A stretch of DNA of 64,000 nt from a virus (IMGVR_UViG_3300032116_000013:124001-188000), one strand, 5' to 3'; shown: positions 22,109 to 31,429, counted from the stretch's first letter. The notes: generated from the sequence alone by a model not told the origin. Numbers and translations: made by a program.

Positions 22109-23203
22109 ATGACAAAACTTATTAGTGGTAAAAAGAAAACAGTAGGTCCAGTCGCAGCACAGGACGTAACAACTCGTCATGATTTCGTAGATTTAAGTTT
22201 AGTTGAACCTAATCTTGGAATAAGCACTGTTGGATATGTTCTGTCATATGATCCCAGTGCTCCTGGTCACAGAAAATGGGTAGTTCCTGCTGTTCAAGGA
22301 ACTCAAGGAACAACTGGTGGTCAAGGAATCCAAGGTATTCAAGGCATTCAGGGTCTACAAGGCATCCAAGGTATTCAAGGTATTCAAGGTATTCAAGGGC
22401 TAGTTGGCTCTCAAGGTACTTCTGGTGTAAATCCACCAAGTATCCAAGGCATCCAAGGTATTCAAGGTATTCAAGGTATTCAGGGGCTAGTTGGCTCTCA
22501 AGGAACCTCAGGGGTATCACCCCCAACAGTGCAGGGTCTTCAAGGTATTCAAGGTATCCAAGGTATTCAGGGGTTAATAGGTTCACAAGGTTCCACAGGA
22601 ACTGCAATTAATGGCACCCAAGGTTTACAAGGCATCCAAGGTATTCAAGGTATTCAAGGTATTCAAGGGCTAATTGGTTCGCAGGGTGGAACTGGAACAG
22701 CGAGCCAGGGTTTACAAGGCATTCAAGGCATTCAAGGTATCCAAGGCATTCAAGGTTTACAAGGACCAAAAGGAGATACAACTGGTGGTAATGTCGGAGA
22801 CATAATACCAACACCTTCTGTTGCTGGTAGAGTCGCTGTTTTCAGTTCTCCTACTACGATTACAGGTTATCCAACATTTACATTTAACAACACTACTGGT
22901 ACAGTTACATCAGTTGACTACAATTCAACGTCAGATAAAAAGTTAAAAACCAATATTAAAAACATTGAAAATCCTCTACAGATAATCAATAAATTAAATG
23001 GTGTTACATTTAAGTGGATAAATCAAACTGATGCAACGACACACGTAGGTCTTATTGCACAAGAAGTTGAGAGCGTTATACCTTCTGCTGTAAGCGTTGA
23101 TCTTGGTGGATATCTAGCAGTTAGTTATGATAAACTTATCCCAGTTTTACTAGAGGCTGTTAAAGAATTGAATGAAAGAATAAAAGTTCTGGAAAACAAA
23201 TAG
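22109..23203 (+). CDS. Collagen-like fibre with S74 intramolecular chaperone
   Basis: A 364-residue protein in three parts. The N-terminal 60 residues include 'HDFVDLSLVEPNLGISTVGY'. Residues about 60-220 are Gly-Ile-Gln-dominated collagen-like triplets interrupted by 'VGSQGTSGV(N/S)PP' breaks. The C-terminal 90 residues match the peptidase S74 / endosialidase chaperone domain: STSDKKLKTNIKNIENPL, 'LNGVTFKW', 'HVGLIAQEVESVIP', 'YLAVSYDKLIPVLLEAVKEL'. In this family the domain folds the trimeric fibre and cleaves itself off just before the Ser of the Ser-Asp pair; here that is Ser275-Asp276, so the mature fibre would end near residue 274. The catalytic Ser and Asp and the conserved Lys are present, so self-cleavage is expected. 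Confidence 0.9.
   Translation: MTKLISGKKKTVGPVAAQDVTTRHDFVDLSLVEPNLGISTVGYVLSYDPSAPGHRKWVVPAVQGTQGTTGGQGIQGIQGIQGLQGIQGIQGIQGIQGLVGSQGTSGVNPPSIQGIQGIQGIQGIQGLVGSQGTSGVSPPTVQGLQGIQGIQGIQGLIGSQGSTGTAINGTQGLQGIQGIQGIQGIQGLIGSQGGTGTASQGLQGIQGIQGIQGIQGLQGPKGDTTGGNVGDIIPTPSVAGRVAVFSSPTTITGYPTFTFNNTTGTVTSVDYNSTSDKKLKTNIKNIENPLQIINKLNGVTFKWINQTDATTHVGLIAQEVESVIPSAVSVDLGGYLAVSYDKLIPVLLEAVKELNERIKVLENK
22282..22772 (+). repeat. Gly-Ile-Gln coding repeat
   Basis: Four or five blocks of near-identical CAAGGTATT units in frame, separated by short non-collagen breaks encoding VGSQGTSGV or related residues. The blocks recur at intervals of roughly 80-100 bases. Confidence 0.9.
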
Positions 23204-23216
23204 TAGGCGAAGTAAA

Positions 23217-23552
23217 ATGAGTTACACAGAACTTACAATTGATCAAGGATCAACATTTAATTACGAGATCAATTTAAAACAGCAAGATGGCACAAGTTTG
23301 AATTTGACTAACTGTGTATTCACAGGTCAAATCCGTAAATCATATTATTCTAGAAAACAAACTGCAAATTTAACTATCAATGTAATTGATTCTGCAAATG
23401 GAAAAATCAATTTGACTCTTACTGCAGCCAACACTGCTACTATTGCTGCTGGTAGATATTTGTACGATGTTAAGATGGCAAATACTGCTAACGGCGTTGT
23501 AAGTAGAATTTATGAGGGAGTCGCGACTGTTACGCCACAGGTTACGAAATGA
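23217..23552 (+). CDS. Small beta-sandwich fibre-associated protein
   Basis: A 111-residue protein with the pattern 'ELTIDQGSTFNYEINLKQQD', then 'LTNCVFTGQIRKSYYS', 'GKINLTLTAANTATIAAGRY' and 'LYDVKMA', ending 'VTPQVTK'. Small proteins with this L-T-I-x-Q-G-S start and Y-D-V strand are common in fibre clusters of marine T4-like phages; I recognise the pattern but not a proven role. It overlaps the next gene by 4 bases (ATGA), so the two are probably translated together. An adaptor or structural role beside the kelch-like fibre proteins is inferred. Confidence 0.65.
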   Translation: MSYTELTIDQGSTFNYEINLKQQDGTSLNLTNCVFTGQIRKSYYSRKQTANLTINVIDSANGKINLTLTAANTATIAAGRYLYDVKMANTANGVVSRIYEGVATVTPQVTK

Positions 23553-25051
23553 CTTATAAGATTAATAATACAACAGTCATAGAAGACAATGGCGATGCTA
23601 AGTTTACCCAGTTAACAGTAACGGGTGGATCAATATTTTTACCAGACGTCAATCCAACTAGAAATACAGTTGGATACAAATTAAATTCGCAAACTAACAT
23701 CGATACTTCAGGTAGAGGCGTACATTCAAAAGTAATAATAGACGCTGCTTCGCCTAGTAATTTTGCAATAGTTGGTTCTTCTAAGAGTTCAGGATATGCT
23801 GCTGGCGGGGTTGGTATTGGAGTTAATTCAGGTCAGTTTCCTTTTGGTGGATTAGCAAGCAATTTTGCTGTCGGCGATCACCATTTTGCATTCATTAACA
23901 GATTTCCTATTAATTTTAGTGGTGCTCCTGTTTTTGTGCCTAATAGAACAGCAACTACCGAACTTTTTAGTCTCAGTACTTCTTCTTCAGTAAATAAATT
24001 CCCATTTTCTAATGAGTCTAATAACAGTTTAATTAATTCACTAGAAGTTCCTGCTGCATTTGCATCAGGAACATCATCAGAAACAACGGCATATACATTT
24101 GCTGGTACTAGTCTTCTAGATTTTGATGGTTTGATGTCAACACTTAGAGATTTTCCTAGTTTTACTAGTCCTGTTAACGCATATCACCATTTACCAAACT
24201 ATTTACAAGGATTTGTAGATAGAGTAAATATATCTACTGTACAAGGAATTTTTCAAAAATTTACTTTTTCTTCAGATATTAGTGGTTCATTAATTAGCAG
24301 TACAAACACACCACTCACTAAATTTGGAATGATGGGTTATCAAAGTCAGACTAGAGGATATACATTTGGTGGTGTACCACAACTTCCTTCTGCATTCAAT
24401 CCACCTTCTGTTACTGTCCTTTCTAGTAGTGATATGTCTAGATTTCCATTTTCTACTGAGGTTATTTCTTTAACAGGAATTTCTTCTCCATCAGGGACTT
24501 CATTTGGATCTAATGTAAACAGCGCAGAAAGTGGGTATATATTTGGCGGACATAGACTGTATGGTACTATACAGTATAATCCAAATATACCATTTTCGCT
24601 TTTAACCTCAATGATAAAATTTCCATTTGCTACTGAGACTTATACTGTTACTAACTCTAGCCTTCCATTAGGAGATTCTAGAGCATATCAACACACTCAC
24701 CAATCACCTACTCATGGTTACAGCAGCGGTGGGATTAACGACGTTGTTACTCCTGATGAAGCCACTACATATTCTATCAGAAGAAGAAAATTTGCATTTG
24801 CATCTGATAACACAATATTATCTGTTGCAAATTTATCAGAAGAATTGTATACTAGATTTGCCACGCAGTCTTCAGACGCATCTGGATACATAGACTTGAG
24901 AAGAATGACGCCAGTGACTCCTTCTTTTGCAAGAGACACTGTCGTAAGACAGAGAATGAAATTCCCATTTGCTAGCGATTCTGATGCTGCAGATAACGGC
25001 GGTTTTGTTGATTTTGGTATTGCTGGCGCTGTAGGATTTAGTGGTGGATAA
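23549..25051 (+). CDS. Kelch-like repeat tail protein 1
   Basis: A 500-residue protein with an N-terminus (TYKINNTTVIEDNGDAKFT) of a type shared with the next gene. The remainder contains at least six spaced copies of a strand motif like K-F-P-F-(A/S)-(T/S/D)-(E/D), for example NKFPFSNES, SRFPFSTEV, IKFPFATET and MKFPFASDS. Each is preceded by a GY-x-x-GG strand (GYTFGG, GYIFGG, GYSSGG). The alternation resembles kelch-type beta-propeller blades. Marine phages carry such proteins in fibre regions; the function is unproven and glycan binding is a reasonable guess. The repeats are more irregular than in the four paralogues downstream. Confidence 0.7.
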   Translation: MTYKINNTTVIEDNGDAKFTQLTVTGGSIFLPDVNPTRNTVGYKLNSQTNIDTSGRGVHSKVIIDAASPSNFAIVGSSKSSGYAAGGVGIGVNSGQFPFGGLASNFAVGDHHFAFINRFPINFSGAPVFVPNRTATTELFSLSTSSSVNKFPFSNESNNSLINSLEVPAAFASGTSSETTAYTFAGTSLLDFDGLMSTLRDFPSFTSPVNAYHHLPNYLQGFVDRVNISTVQGIFQKFTFSSDISGSLISSTNTPLTKFGMMGYQSQTRGYTFGGVPQLPSAFNPPSVTVLSSSDMSRFPFSTEVISLTGISSPSGTSFGSNVNSAESGYIFGGHRLYGTIQYNPNIPFSLLTSMIKFPFATETYTVTNSSLPLGDSRAYQHTHQSPTHGYSSGGINDVVTPDEATTYSIRRRKFAFASDNTILSVANLSEELYTRFATQSSDASGYIDLRRMTPVTPSFARDTVVRQRMKFPFASDSDAADNGGFVDFGIAGAVGFSGG

Positions 25052-25053
25052 AA

Positions 25054-26181
25054 ATGGCGTTTAAAACTAACGATACAACTAGAATTGATAATGACAGAAA
25101 AGCATCATTAACAAATGTTGCTATGCCAACTACTGGTGTTTTAGAAGTTAACACTGTTGGTGGAGGTGGCGGTGGTCCTCTCGCTTCACCTATGCAGGGA
25201 ACAGTAAAGGGTTTGGTTGCAGGTGGATCAACAAATTATGGATATCAATTTGATTCAGCACTTAACAAAGTTGAGAGTTTTCCGTTTTCTAATGAGTCTA
25301 ATGTTTTTTTGTATTCATCACTAAAAGTCGGTACTATCAGCAGCACTGGACACAGTTCTACAACTGATGGATATACAGTTGCTGGTTATACACAAATTGC
25401 TCCTAGCACTGGAAATCTTACTCCTGGTCAGCCTGTTTATATCGATCGACATTTTTTAAAATCTATAGACAAAATTCCATTCTCAGCAATAAATGTTTGC
25501 ACTTTTGTCGGCAATCTATCAGCCACGCGACATTTGGCAGGCGGTCATTCTTCACCAACATCAGGATTTGTTTCTGGTGGAGCGCATTTACCAAGCCTAC
25601 TATTAGTTCCATTAACCTCAATAGAATCATTTCCGTTTTCTACTGGTAGTGTTATTTCTTCATATGTTGGAGATTTAGGAGTAGAAAGTTATGAAACTGC
25701 AACTCAGTCAAACGAAACGCATGGATTTAGCTGTCAAAACTCTAATGCGCCATTTGTAAGAACAATTGTTTCTAGACCAGGAGAAGTAAGAATTGACAGA
25801 TTTCCGTTCAGCACTAGTGTGACTTCTACTGATATTGGTGATGCTATAGGAAATCTATATCGAGCAGGGATATCTGCTCCTGGACCAGGTTTCGGTTATA
25901 TTGCAGGTTATTTTGAATCTGGAGTCCATTTAACTGGAATACAGAAGTATCCATTTGCTTCTGGTGGATTTTCAGCTATAATAGGTGGATTGACACAAGC
26001 AACCAGCACTAATGCAGGACTTTCTTCATCCACTAATGGTTATTCCATTGCTGGAGCAACTAATGTGCCTGGCGGAACTACAAGAATTGAAAGATTTCCT
26101 TTTGCGACTGATAACAACTCTTCCTATATCGGAGACATTTCTGAGGCTAGACTCAGTTTGAATTGTAGTTTCCAAGATTAA
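25054..26181 (+). CDS. Kelch-like repeat tail protein 2
   Basis: A 375-residue protein starting 2 bases after the previous stop. The N-terminus (AFKTNDTTRIDNDRKASLTN) aligns with that of the preceding paralogue and is followed by a GGGGGG linker (about residues 36-41). Six clear core strands follow: VESFPFSNE, IDKIPFSAI, IESFPFSTG, IDRFPFSTS, IQKYPFASG, IERFPFATD. Each has a 'GDL/GNL...R...G.SS.T.GY..GG' connector. The spacing of about 50-60 residues and the count of six suggest a six-bladed beta-propeller. This is the most regular of the family and the best copy for modelling. A receptor or glycan-binding head is inferred. Confidence 0.75.
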   Translation: MAFKTNDTTRIDNDRKASLTNVAMPTTGVLEVNTVGGGGGGPLASPMQGTVKGLVAGGSTNYGYQFDSALNKVESFPFSNESNVFLYSSLKVGTISSTGHSSTTDGYTVAGYTQIAPSTGNLTPGQPVYIDRHFLKSIDKIPFSAINVCTFVGNLSATRHLAGGHSSPTSGFVSGGAHLPSLLLVPLTSIESFPFSTGSVISSYVGDLGVESYETATQSNETHGFSCQNSNAPFVRTIVSRPGEVRIDRFPFSTSVTSTDIGDAIGNLYRAGISAPGPGFGYIAGYFESGVHLTGIQKYPFASGGFSAIIGGLTQATSTNAGLSSSTNGYSIAGATNVPGGTTRIERFPFATDNNSSYIGDISEARLSLNCSFQD

Positions 26182-26209
26182 TATTATTGTAAATTATGGA
26201 GTTTAAGTT

Positions 26210-27454
26210 ATGGACAAATTACCAAGCCCTAAAGATTATTTTGATAAATTTGGTTATGTTATTCTAAAAGAAGCACTACCAAAGGACGTATGTAAACAAT
26301 TAACAGAACATATGTTCAAGTTATTTGATGAAGGTAAATTAATTAAAGATGAACAATGTCCATTAAGTGATTCCGTCTACGGTGATCCAATTTTTGATGA
26401 TCTTTTGCAAAAATATGCAAAACCTTTGGGCGATCACGTTGGAAAAAATCTACTTCCGACCTATACTTATGCAAGAATTTATCGAAACGGCGAGGTCTTA
26501 AAAAGACATAAAGACCGACCAGCGTGCGAGATCAGCGCAACAATTACTCTTGGATATGATGGTCTAAAGGTTTGGCCAATATTCTTTGACGAAGAAAAAG
26601 AAATTGCAGTTGATCTTGAAATTGGAGAATTAGCACTGTACAAAGGCTGTGATATTACTCACTGGAGACCAGCATTCAAAGGTAAGTGGCAAGTACAAGT
26701 GTTCTTTCATTATGTAGACGCAGATGGTCCATACAAAGAAGAATACAAAGATCGAAGAAAACAATTTGGAGTAGACAAGACGACTGCTCAACAACAAAAA
26801 AATGATGACCAATTGTCGTTCCCGCTACCTTTGTTTAATTCCGTTATTATCCCTCATGCTGATGAAAAATTCCCAGGGTATTTTTGCATAGACAGTAATA
26901 ATCTAAAGGAATTGATGTTTACTAAAGAAGAATGCGATAAGATTATTAAAATTGCAAAAGAAAACTACGCTGCTCCAGCCTCTATCGGCGGCGGAAACGG
27001 AGGAATGATAGAAAGAAAGATTCGATCTGCAGAAATCTACAATGTAGATAATACTGAGGAAAACAGATGGATTTTCGGGAAGATGGCTTCTATCGTATCC
27101 CTAGTAAACAAATATCACTTCGATTATGATATTGCAGGGATTACGCATTCGCTACAATTGATCGAGTATGTTTCGACTGAAAGCGTTAAAGGACACTATG
27201 AGTGGCATACAGACTCAGGTCCTGGTCCTTCTGCTCTTAGAAAGATCTCGGTTACTGTACAATTAAGCGACCCATCAGACTATGAGGGTTGCGGTTTGTT
27301 TATAAATAATCATGGTTCTATTGTAGAAGGCACAAAAGAACGCGGTTCCGTTCATATGTTCCCGAGTTATATGGTTCACAAGGTAGACCCTATTGAAAAG
27401 GGTACTCGATATGCATTGGTTATTTGGATTCATGGATCAAGGAGATTTAAATGA
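26210..27454 (+). CDS. Tandem two-domain 2-oxoglutarate/Fe(II) oxygenase (prolyl-hydroxylase-like)
   Basis: A 414-residue protein with two double-stranded beta-helix oxygenase domains. In domain 1 (about residues 10-190) the iron triad appears as His100-x-Asp102 (RHKDRP) with distal His151 (DITHWR), and Lys157 or Lys159 is positioned for 2-oxoglutarate. In domain 2 (about residues 210-412) it appears as His333-x-Asp335 (WHTDSG), distal His390 (YMVHKV) and Arg400. Domain 2 resembles PKHD-type/prolyl-4-hydroxylase enzymes. Both triads look complete, so two active centres are possible. Single-domain versions are common in marine T4-like phages with largely unknown substrates. Here the gene lies inside a fibre cluster rich in collagen-like proteins. 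It overlaps the next gene by 4 bases. Confidence 0.85.
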   Translation: MDKLPSPKDYFDKFGYVILKEALPKDVCKQLTEHMFKLFDEGKLIKDEQCPLSDSVYGDPIFDDLLQKYAKPLGDHVGKNLLPTYTYARIYRNGEVLKRHKDRPACEISATITLGYDGLKVWPIFFDEEKEIAVDLEIGELALYKGCDITHWRPAFKGKWQVQVFFHYVDADGPYKEEYKDRRKQFGVDKTTAQQQKNDDQLSFPLPLFNSVIIPHADEKFPGYFCIDSNNLKELMFTKEECDKIIKIAKENYAAPASIGGGNGGMIERKIRSAEIYNVDNTEENRWIFGKMASIVSLVNKYHFDYDIAGITHSLQLIEYVSTESVKGHYEWHTDSGPGPSALRKISVTVQLSDPSDYEGCGLFINNHGSIVEGTKERGSVHMFPSYMVHKVDPIEKGTRYALVIWIHGSRRFK

Positions 27455-28404
27455 GTGAAGTTCAAAGTGATACACAAACATTGGAATTGAAGCAGCCAGA
27501 AAATGTTACCAACAAACAGGTAGCAATTTTTGAAGAAATTCGTAAGGATTTGGCAGTTTCTTCCGAAGTGAAGGTGCCATTGAATTATGTTTTTGGTAAG
27601 GGTCAACTTGCCAATTTGCAAAGTTTTGGTGGAACATCAATTCAGGCTAACGCTGAGAAAGTTGATAAAGCCTTGCAAAATATGAGTGAGTTGCAGAATA
27701 TTTGGAACCATAGCCACACGCAGTGGATTTGGAGGCATTTGAATCTCAGTTATCATTCTCCACATAAGAATATGCGCCAGATTTGCGCAGAAATTGCAGC
27801 AAAAAGATCTGCGCTGAATGATGCTAAGTGGAAACACGTAGAAGCCGAGTTGCGCCTACGTCAAATTGAAGAACAATTGGCAAAAGAAAATCTTGAGTAT
27901 TGGACTGAAGTCAGGCTCAAGATTGAGTTGGTCAGAATTAAAGAGAGTCTATCAGAAGGCGTGACCTATATTGAAGGCGCCATGAAGGATGTTCTAGTGT
28001 TGAATGAACTTTATGAGCAGTTGAAAGAAAAGGTTTCTGACTTCTCAGAATATGATATTGAGAAGGTAGAGACAAAGTCACACCTCAAGAGAGCGCTCGT
28101 TCAATGTATTCGCGACGTTCGCCAGTTCGGTTCAATTTCTAAGGGTGAGCAAGAATATATTGAGCAGATTGGAATTAATCCAATGAAGTTGCAGAACCTT
28201 ATGCGTAAATATGTCCAAGCAGAAGAAAATTCTGATTCTTGGGATGTCAGCGGTCTATATGAGTTCGTTGATAAACTCACAGAAGAGTTGGTTGATGTTT
28301 ATAAGGTTGATGTTGTAAGAATGAGAATGCAGGGATTTAGCGAAAATCCAATCGAGAATTTCTCATACACTGAGAAGGTTGCATTGTTAAACAAAGACAA
28401 GTAA
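27451..28404 (+). CDS. Conserved hypothetical coiled-coil protein
   Basis: A 317-residue protein, mostly helical and highly charged. Residues about 115-215 have long amphipathic helices rich in Glu, Lys and Arg (AAKRSALNDAKWKHVEAELR, then LRQIEEQLAKE) consistent with a coiled coil. A 'GKGQLANLQSFGGTSIQANA' segment precedes it. There is no signal peptide, membrane segment or catalytic motif I recognise. Its base composition is less AT-rich and less repetitive than the flanking fibre genes. The 4-base overlap with the oxygenase gene suggests coupled expression and perhaps a shared task. I believe similar proteins occur in other marine T4-like phages, but no function is known to me. Confidence 0.7.
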   Translation: MSEVQSDTQTLELKQPENVTNKQVAIFEEIRKDLAVSSEVKVPLNYVFGKGQLANLQSFGGTSIQANAEKVDKALQNMSELQNIWNHSHTQWIWRHLNLSYHSPHKNMRQICAEIAAKRSALNDAKWKHVEAELRLRQIEEQLAKENLEYWTEVRLKIELVRIKESLSEGVTYIEGAMKDVLVLNELYEQLKEKVSDFSEYDIEKVETKSHLKRALVQCIRDVRQFGSISKGEQEYIEQIGINPMKLQNLMRKYVQAEENSDSWDVSGLYEFVDKLTEELVDVYKVDVVRMRMQGFSENPIENFSYTEKVALLNKDK

Positions 28405-28416
28405 AGAGAAAACAAA

Positions 28417-28749
28417 ATGGCAGTAGTAGAATATATGGTTTATAAGGAAGGCAGCAGAAGAGTTGTACCTTCTTTTCTATCAGATTGCGGTCATTGGAGA
28501 AACCCAGCCGATAACACTTTTATTGGCTGGGTCGATGATGTCAGAGATTTCTATGTTCCTGACACACTATCTTTTTTGACTAAAGAACAATTTGCTGCAC
28601 GAGCAGTCGAAATGCATCACGCTAATCCTCAAGAAAAACTTGATCCTAATAATCCAGAAGTTAGTGTTCAGTTGACAGATCAAGAAGTGATTGACCTTGC
28701 AAATTTTTGGTATGATGATTATGTTTCTAGAAATTCTCAGCAAACATAA
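28417..28749 (+). CDS. Conserved small protein, unknown function
   Basis: A 110-residue acidic protein with a notable aromatic pattern: 'CGHWRNPADNTFIGWVDD', 'DFYVPDTLSFLTKEQFAARA' and a C-terminal 'NFWYDDYVSRN' helix. The VPDTL...LTKEQF...RA...H pattern resembles small proteins found beside fibre genes of marine myoviruses, possibly assembly factors. It sits between the coiled-coil protein and three kelch-like genes with gaps of 7-12 bases. No enzymatic motif is visible. Confidence 0.6.
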   Translation: MAVVEYMVYKEGSRRVVPSFLSDCGHWRNPADNTFIGWVDDVRDFYVPDTLSFLTKEQFAARAVEMHHANPQEKLDPNNPEVSVQLTDQEVIDLANFWYDDYVSRNSQQT

Positions 28750-28755
28750 TAAAAA

Positions 28756-30189
28756 ATGACCATTAAAGTTTACAGAGACAGAATAGAATTAGGAAACTAT
28801 ACATTAACGGCAACACCAACAGGTGCTTCGTTTAATGGTAGTATTGCTGTTTCTAAATTAGGCAATAATTTTACTGTAGGTCAGGGAAAGTCTTTTGCAT
28901 ATAAACACGGAGCAATAAACAGTTGGGTTGGACCAAGTTCTTTTACAGCATCACCTGTGACTGTTTCTTCTTATAGATTTCCATTTGTTTCTGATCAAAT
29001 AATACAAGACGTCAGTTCCTTTAATCTAGTTCCTATTAACAATGTTTCTAGAGGAACATATCATTCTAGCGAAACTCATGGGTATACTACTAAAGGAGCA
29101 GCAATAGGTAGTGTCGCGACTGCTGGCAGGGCTAATTATTTTAATGGGTTTTCCTCGTGGCATCCTGCTTCTTCTAATGGTCTGCAGCCAATTACGAGAT
29201 ATTCGTTTAGTTCTTTCGCAGGCAGCGAAGATATCGGTGCTCTTTCTCAAACTTTAAATCCTTTTAATTCTGCAACTAATCATATGGTTAGTGTTCCATC
29301 TTTTATAGGATTTTCTTCTAAAGAAAATGGTTATGTCGGCAGCGGTTATTTTCCTGGTTTTTTCTCCCCAGTTTTAGGATTAATTTCAACTAGAATTGGA
29401 TTAGTTAAATTTTCTTTCAGCGATTCAAGTAATAAAGCAGTTTTATTTCAGGAAGATACTAGATTACCATCTGTGCCTACAGCGCCAAATATAGATTCAG
29501 CAGTTGCTACTCCTAATTGGCTCGGCACTAGTCTAAGTAACGAAAATTATGGCTATTTTATAAATTCTAAAAGTGTAACAGTCACTCCACAAGGTTCAAT
29601 ACCTGCCACATTCTACAGAAAATTTCCATTTATCACTGAATCGCAATTGTTTAACATAGGGACGCTTTCTACTAATCCAACAGAACAGTCTGAGCAATAT
29701 ATGACAGGTATTACTGGTCCAACAGCAGGATATTGGGTCAGCGGTCAACCAGAGGCTTTAAACGGTAGTCTAATACTTACTCCGACATCACCGCCAATCT
29801 CGCCTACTCAGTTATTTAGAAGTCAAACTTCTAGTAATAAAACTCATAAATTTCCTTTTGCTACTGATGTAATATCAGTAATCTCTCACACCCCAGAAGT
29901 TGGTTTTGCATATTCAGGAAGTTCTAGTGAGACCAAGGGTTATTTGTTAAACGGATATGTAGAAAATGCACTACCACCATTATCAGTTCCTTTCCAAGTT
30001 AGCAATCGTCAATTCACTAGCATTGTAACTAGCGATGCTTTTTCTCCAGTTAATAATGTCGGTGTTCCTTTTATATTTCAAATTGCTGGTGGTTTTAGAA
30101 AATCTTTTTCTTTTTCTTCCGAGGCTACGATGGTTTCCTTAACCGACGGTTTAAATCAAGATTCTAGCGGCGGAGCACATCAGCAATAA
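28756..30189 (+). CDS. Kelch-like repeat tail protein 3
   Basis: A 477-residue protein that begins a second N-terminal class, 'TIKVYRDRIELGNYTLTATP', shared with the next two genes and probably an attachment module. Six blade-like strands are visible: YRFPFVSD, TRYSFSSF, VKFSFSDS, RKFPFITE, HKFPFATD, KSFSFSSE. They alternate with GY-containing connectors (GYTTKG, GYVGSG, GYWVSG, GYLLNG). The spacers are long and rich in Pro, Ser and Asn. A beta-propeller host-recognition protein is inferred from the repeats alone. Confidence 0.7.
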   Translation: MTIKVYRDRIELGNYTLTATPTGASFNGSIAVSKLGNNFTVGQGKSFAYKHGAINSWVGPSSFTASPVTVSSYRFPFVSDQIIQDVSSFNLVPINNVSRGTYHSSETHGYTTKGAAIGSVATAGRANYFNGFSSWHPASSNGLQPITRYSFSSFAGSEDIGALSQTLNPFNSATNHMVSVPSFIGFSSKENGYVGSGYFPGFFSPVLGLISTRIGLVKFSFSDSSNKAVLFQEDTRLPSVPTAPNIDSAVATPNWLGTSLSNENYGYFINSKSVTVTPQGSIPATFYRKFPFITESQLFNIGTLSTNPTEQSEQYMTGITGPTAGYWVSGQPEALNGSLILTPTSPPISPTQLFRSQTSSNKTHKFPFATDVISVISHTPEVGFAYSGSSSETKGYLLNGYVENALPPLSVPFQVSNRQFTSIVTSDAFSPVNNVGVPFIFQIAGGFRKSFSFSSEATMVSLTDGLNQDSSGGAHQQ

Positions 30190-30190
30190 A

Positions 30191-31429
30191 ATGACTATTA
30201 AAATTTTAGAAGACAAAATAGAATTTGATAATTTTTCATTAACGCTTTCTAACAGAGGATTAAGCGTTAATGAAAAAAATAGTTCATCAATTTTGGCTGA
30301 GTTAAAAGCGGCTTCTATTTTACAGAGCACATATTCTTTTCAGGGCAGTCAATTCGGTTACATTTCAGGTGGGTATTCTATTCCTTCTACTTTCGGTGGA
30401 CCATCACCATCTGGATTAGGATTAGAAGAAACTCAGCAAATTTTAAAGTTTCCTTTAGTTGTTGCTGGTGGTTTACTTTCTCAAGTTTCAAATTTAACTG
30501 ATCAGCAAGGGCATGGACTCACTGGTAATAAATCTGCAATTAGCGGATATACTTGTGGCAGCCTCTACAATACTTTTTCTTGGCCAACTGCACCATCAAG
30601 TCCAGCAAAACCTATTGAGTATACTAGCGTTCGTAGCGGAAAAAGTAGATTATCATTTAGTTCAGATTATAATACAACAGAAGGTGGTACTTTTGACGAT
30701 GGCGCATTTGATTATGCTGCTGGTCACTCTAGTTCCACACATGGATATGTCTCTGGCGGTAGAGTAAGTTATGCAATACCAGGAAATCCAGTTTTTACTG
30801 TAAGTGGAACAACATCAATTAGAAAATTTTCTTTTGCTGCAGATTCTAACGGCACTATAGTTGGTAATTTACAGGGTGTTGATTTGGGCGAAAGAATGTT
30901 TGCCGCTGGTTGCTCTTCTTCGACTGATGGATTTTCTGTTACTAGAAACAATAACAATAAATTTCCGTATGCATCTGAGTCTAGTGTGTCGTTTGCTCCG
31001 AATGTGCTTCCAGGAACTTATGATTTAAGTGCGGCTCTTTCATCTACCACTCATGGGTACATTGCAGGCGGTTCACTTGGAGTTCCAGTGAGTTTCGGGG
31101 CTACAGGCATAGGCGGAAATTTAAACACTGGAGGAACTCCAGGAACTATTAATCCATATGGTCCTGATGATCCAGTAAGAGATATAAGAAAATTTTCTTT
31201 TTCTAGTCACTCTACAGTAACTTTAATTGGTAATTTAATTTATCGTAAAGGAAGTTGCACTGGCATTTCTTCTATTGCACATGGAATAGTAGTTGGCGGA
31301 AGATCTAATCCTACAGGTTATGCTGGACAACAATTAATTGAAAGGTTCCCTTTTGCTGCAGATGTAAATGGGATTGAAGTCGGCGATATGACAAGATCAA
31401 AAAATGGCTCAGCAGGATTCCAATACTAA
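30191..31429 (+). CDS. Kelch-like repeat tail protein 4
   Basis: A 412-residue paralogue with N-terminus 'TIKILEDKIEFDNFSLTLSN', clearly related to the preceding and following genes. Six strands occur: LKFPLVVA, SRLSFSSD, RKFSFAAD, NKFPYASE, RKFSFSSH, ERFPFAAD. Several have GNL/GDM connectors and 'SS.THGY..GG' loops (SSTHGYVSGG, STTHGYIAGG). Its stop shares one base with the next start (TAATG). The role is inferred to be as for the other kelch-like copies. Confidence 0.75.
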   Translation: MTIKILEDKIEFDNFSLTLSNRGLSVNEKNSSSILAELKAASILQSTYSFQGSQFGYISGGYSIPSTFGGPSPSGLGLEETQQILKFPLVVAGGLLSQVSNLTDQQGHGLTGNKSAISGYTCGSLYNTFSWPTAPSSPAKPIEYTSVRSGKSRLSFSSDYNTTEGGTFDDGAFDYAAGHSSSTHGYVSGGRVSYAIPGNPVFTVSGTTSIRKFSFAADSNGTIVGNLQGVDLGERMFAAGCSSSTDGFSVTRNNNNKFPYASESSVSFAPNVLPGTYDLSAALSSTTHGYIAGGSLGVPVSFGATGIGGNLNTGGTPGTINPYGPDDPVRDIRKFSFSSHSTVTLIGNLIYRKGSCTGISSIAHGIVVGGRSNPTGYAGQQLIERFPFAADVNGIEVGDMTRSKNGSAGFQY

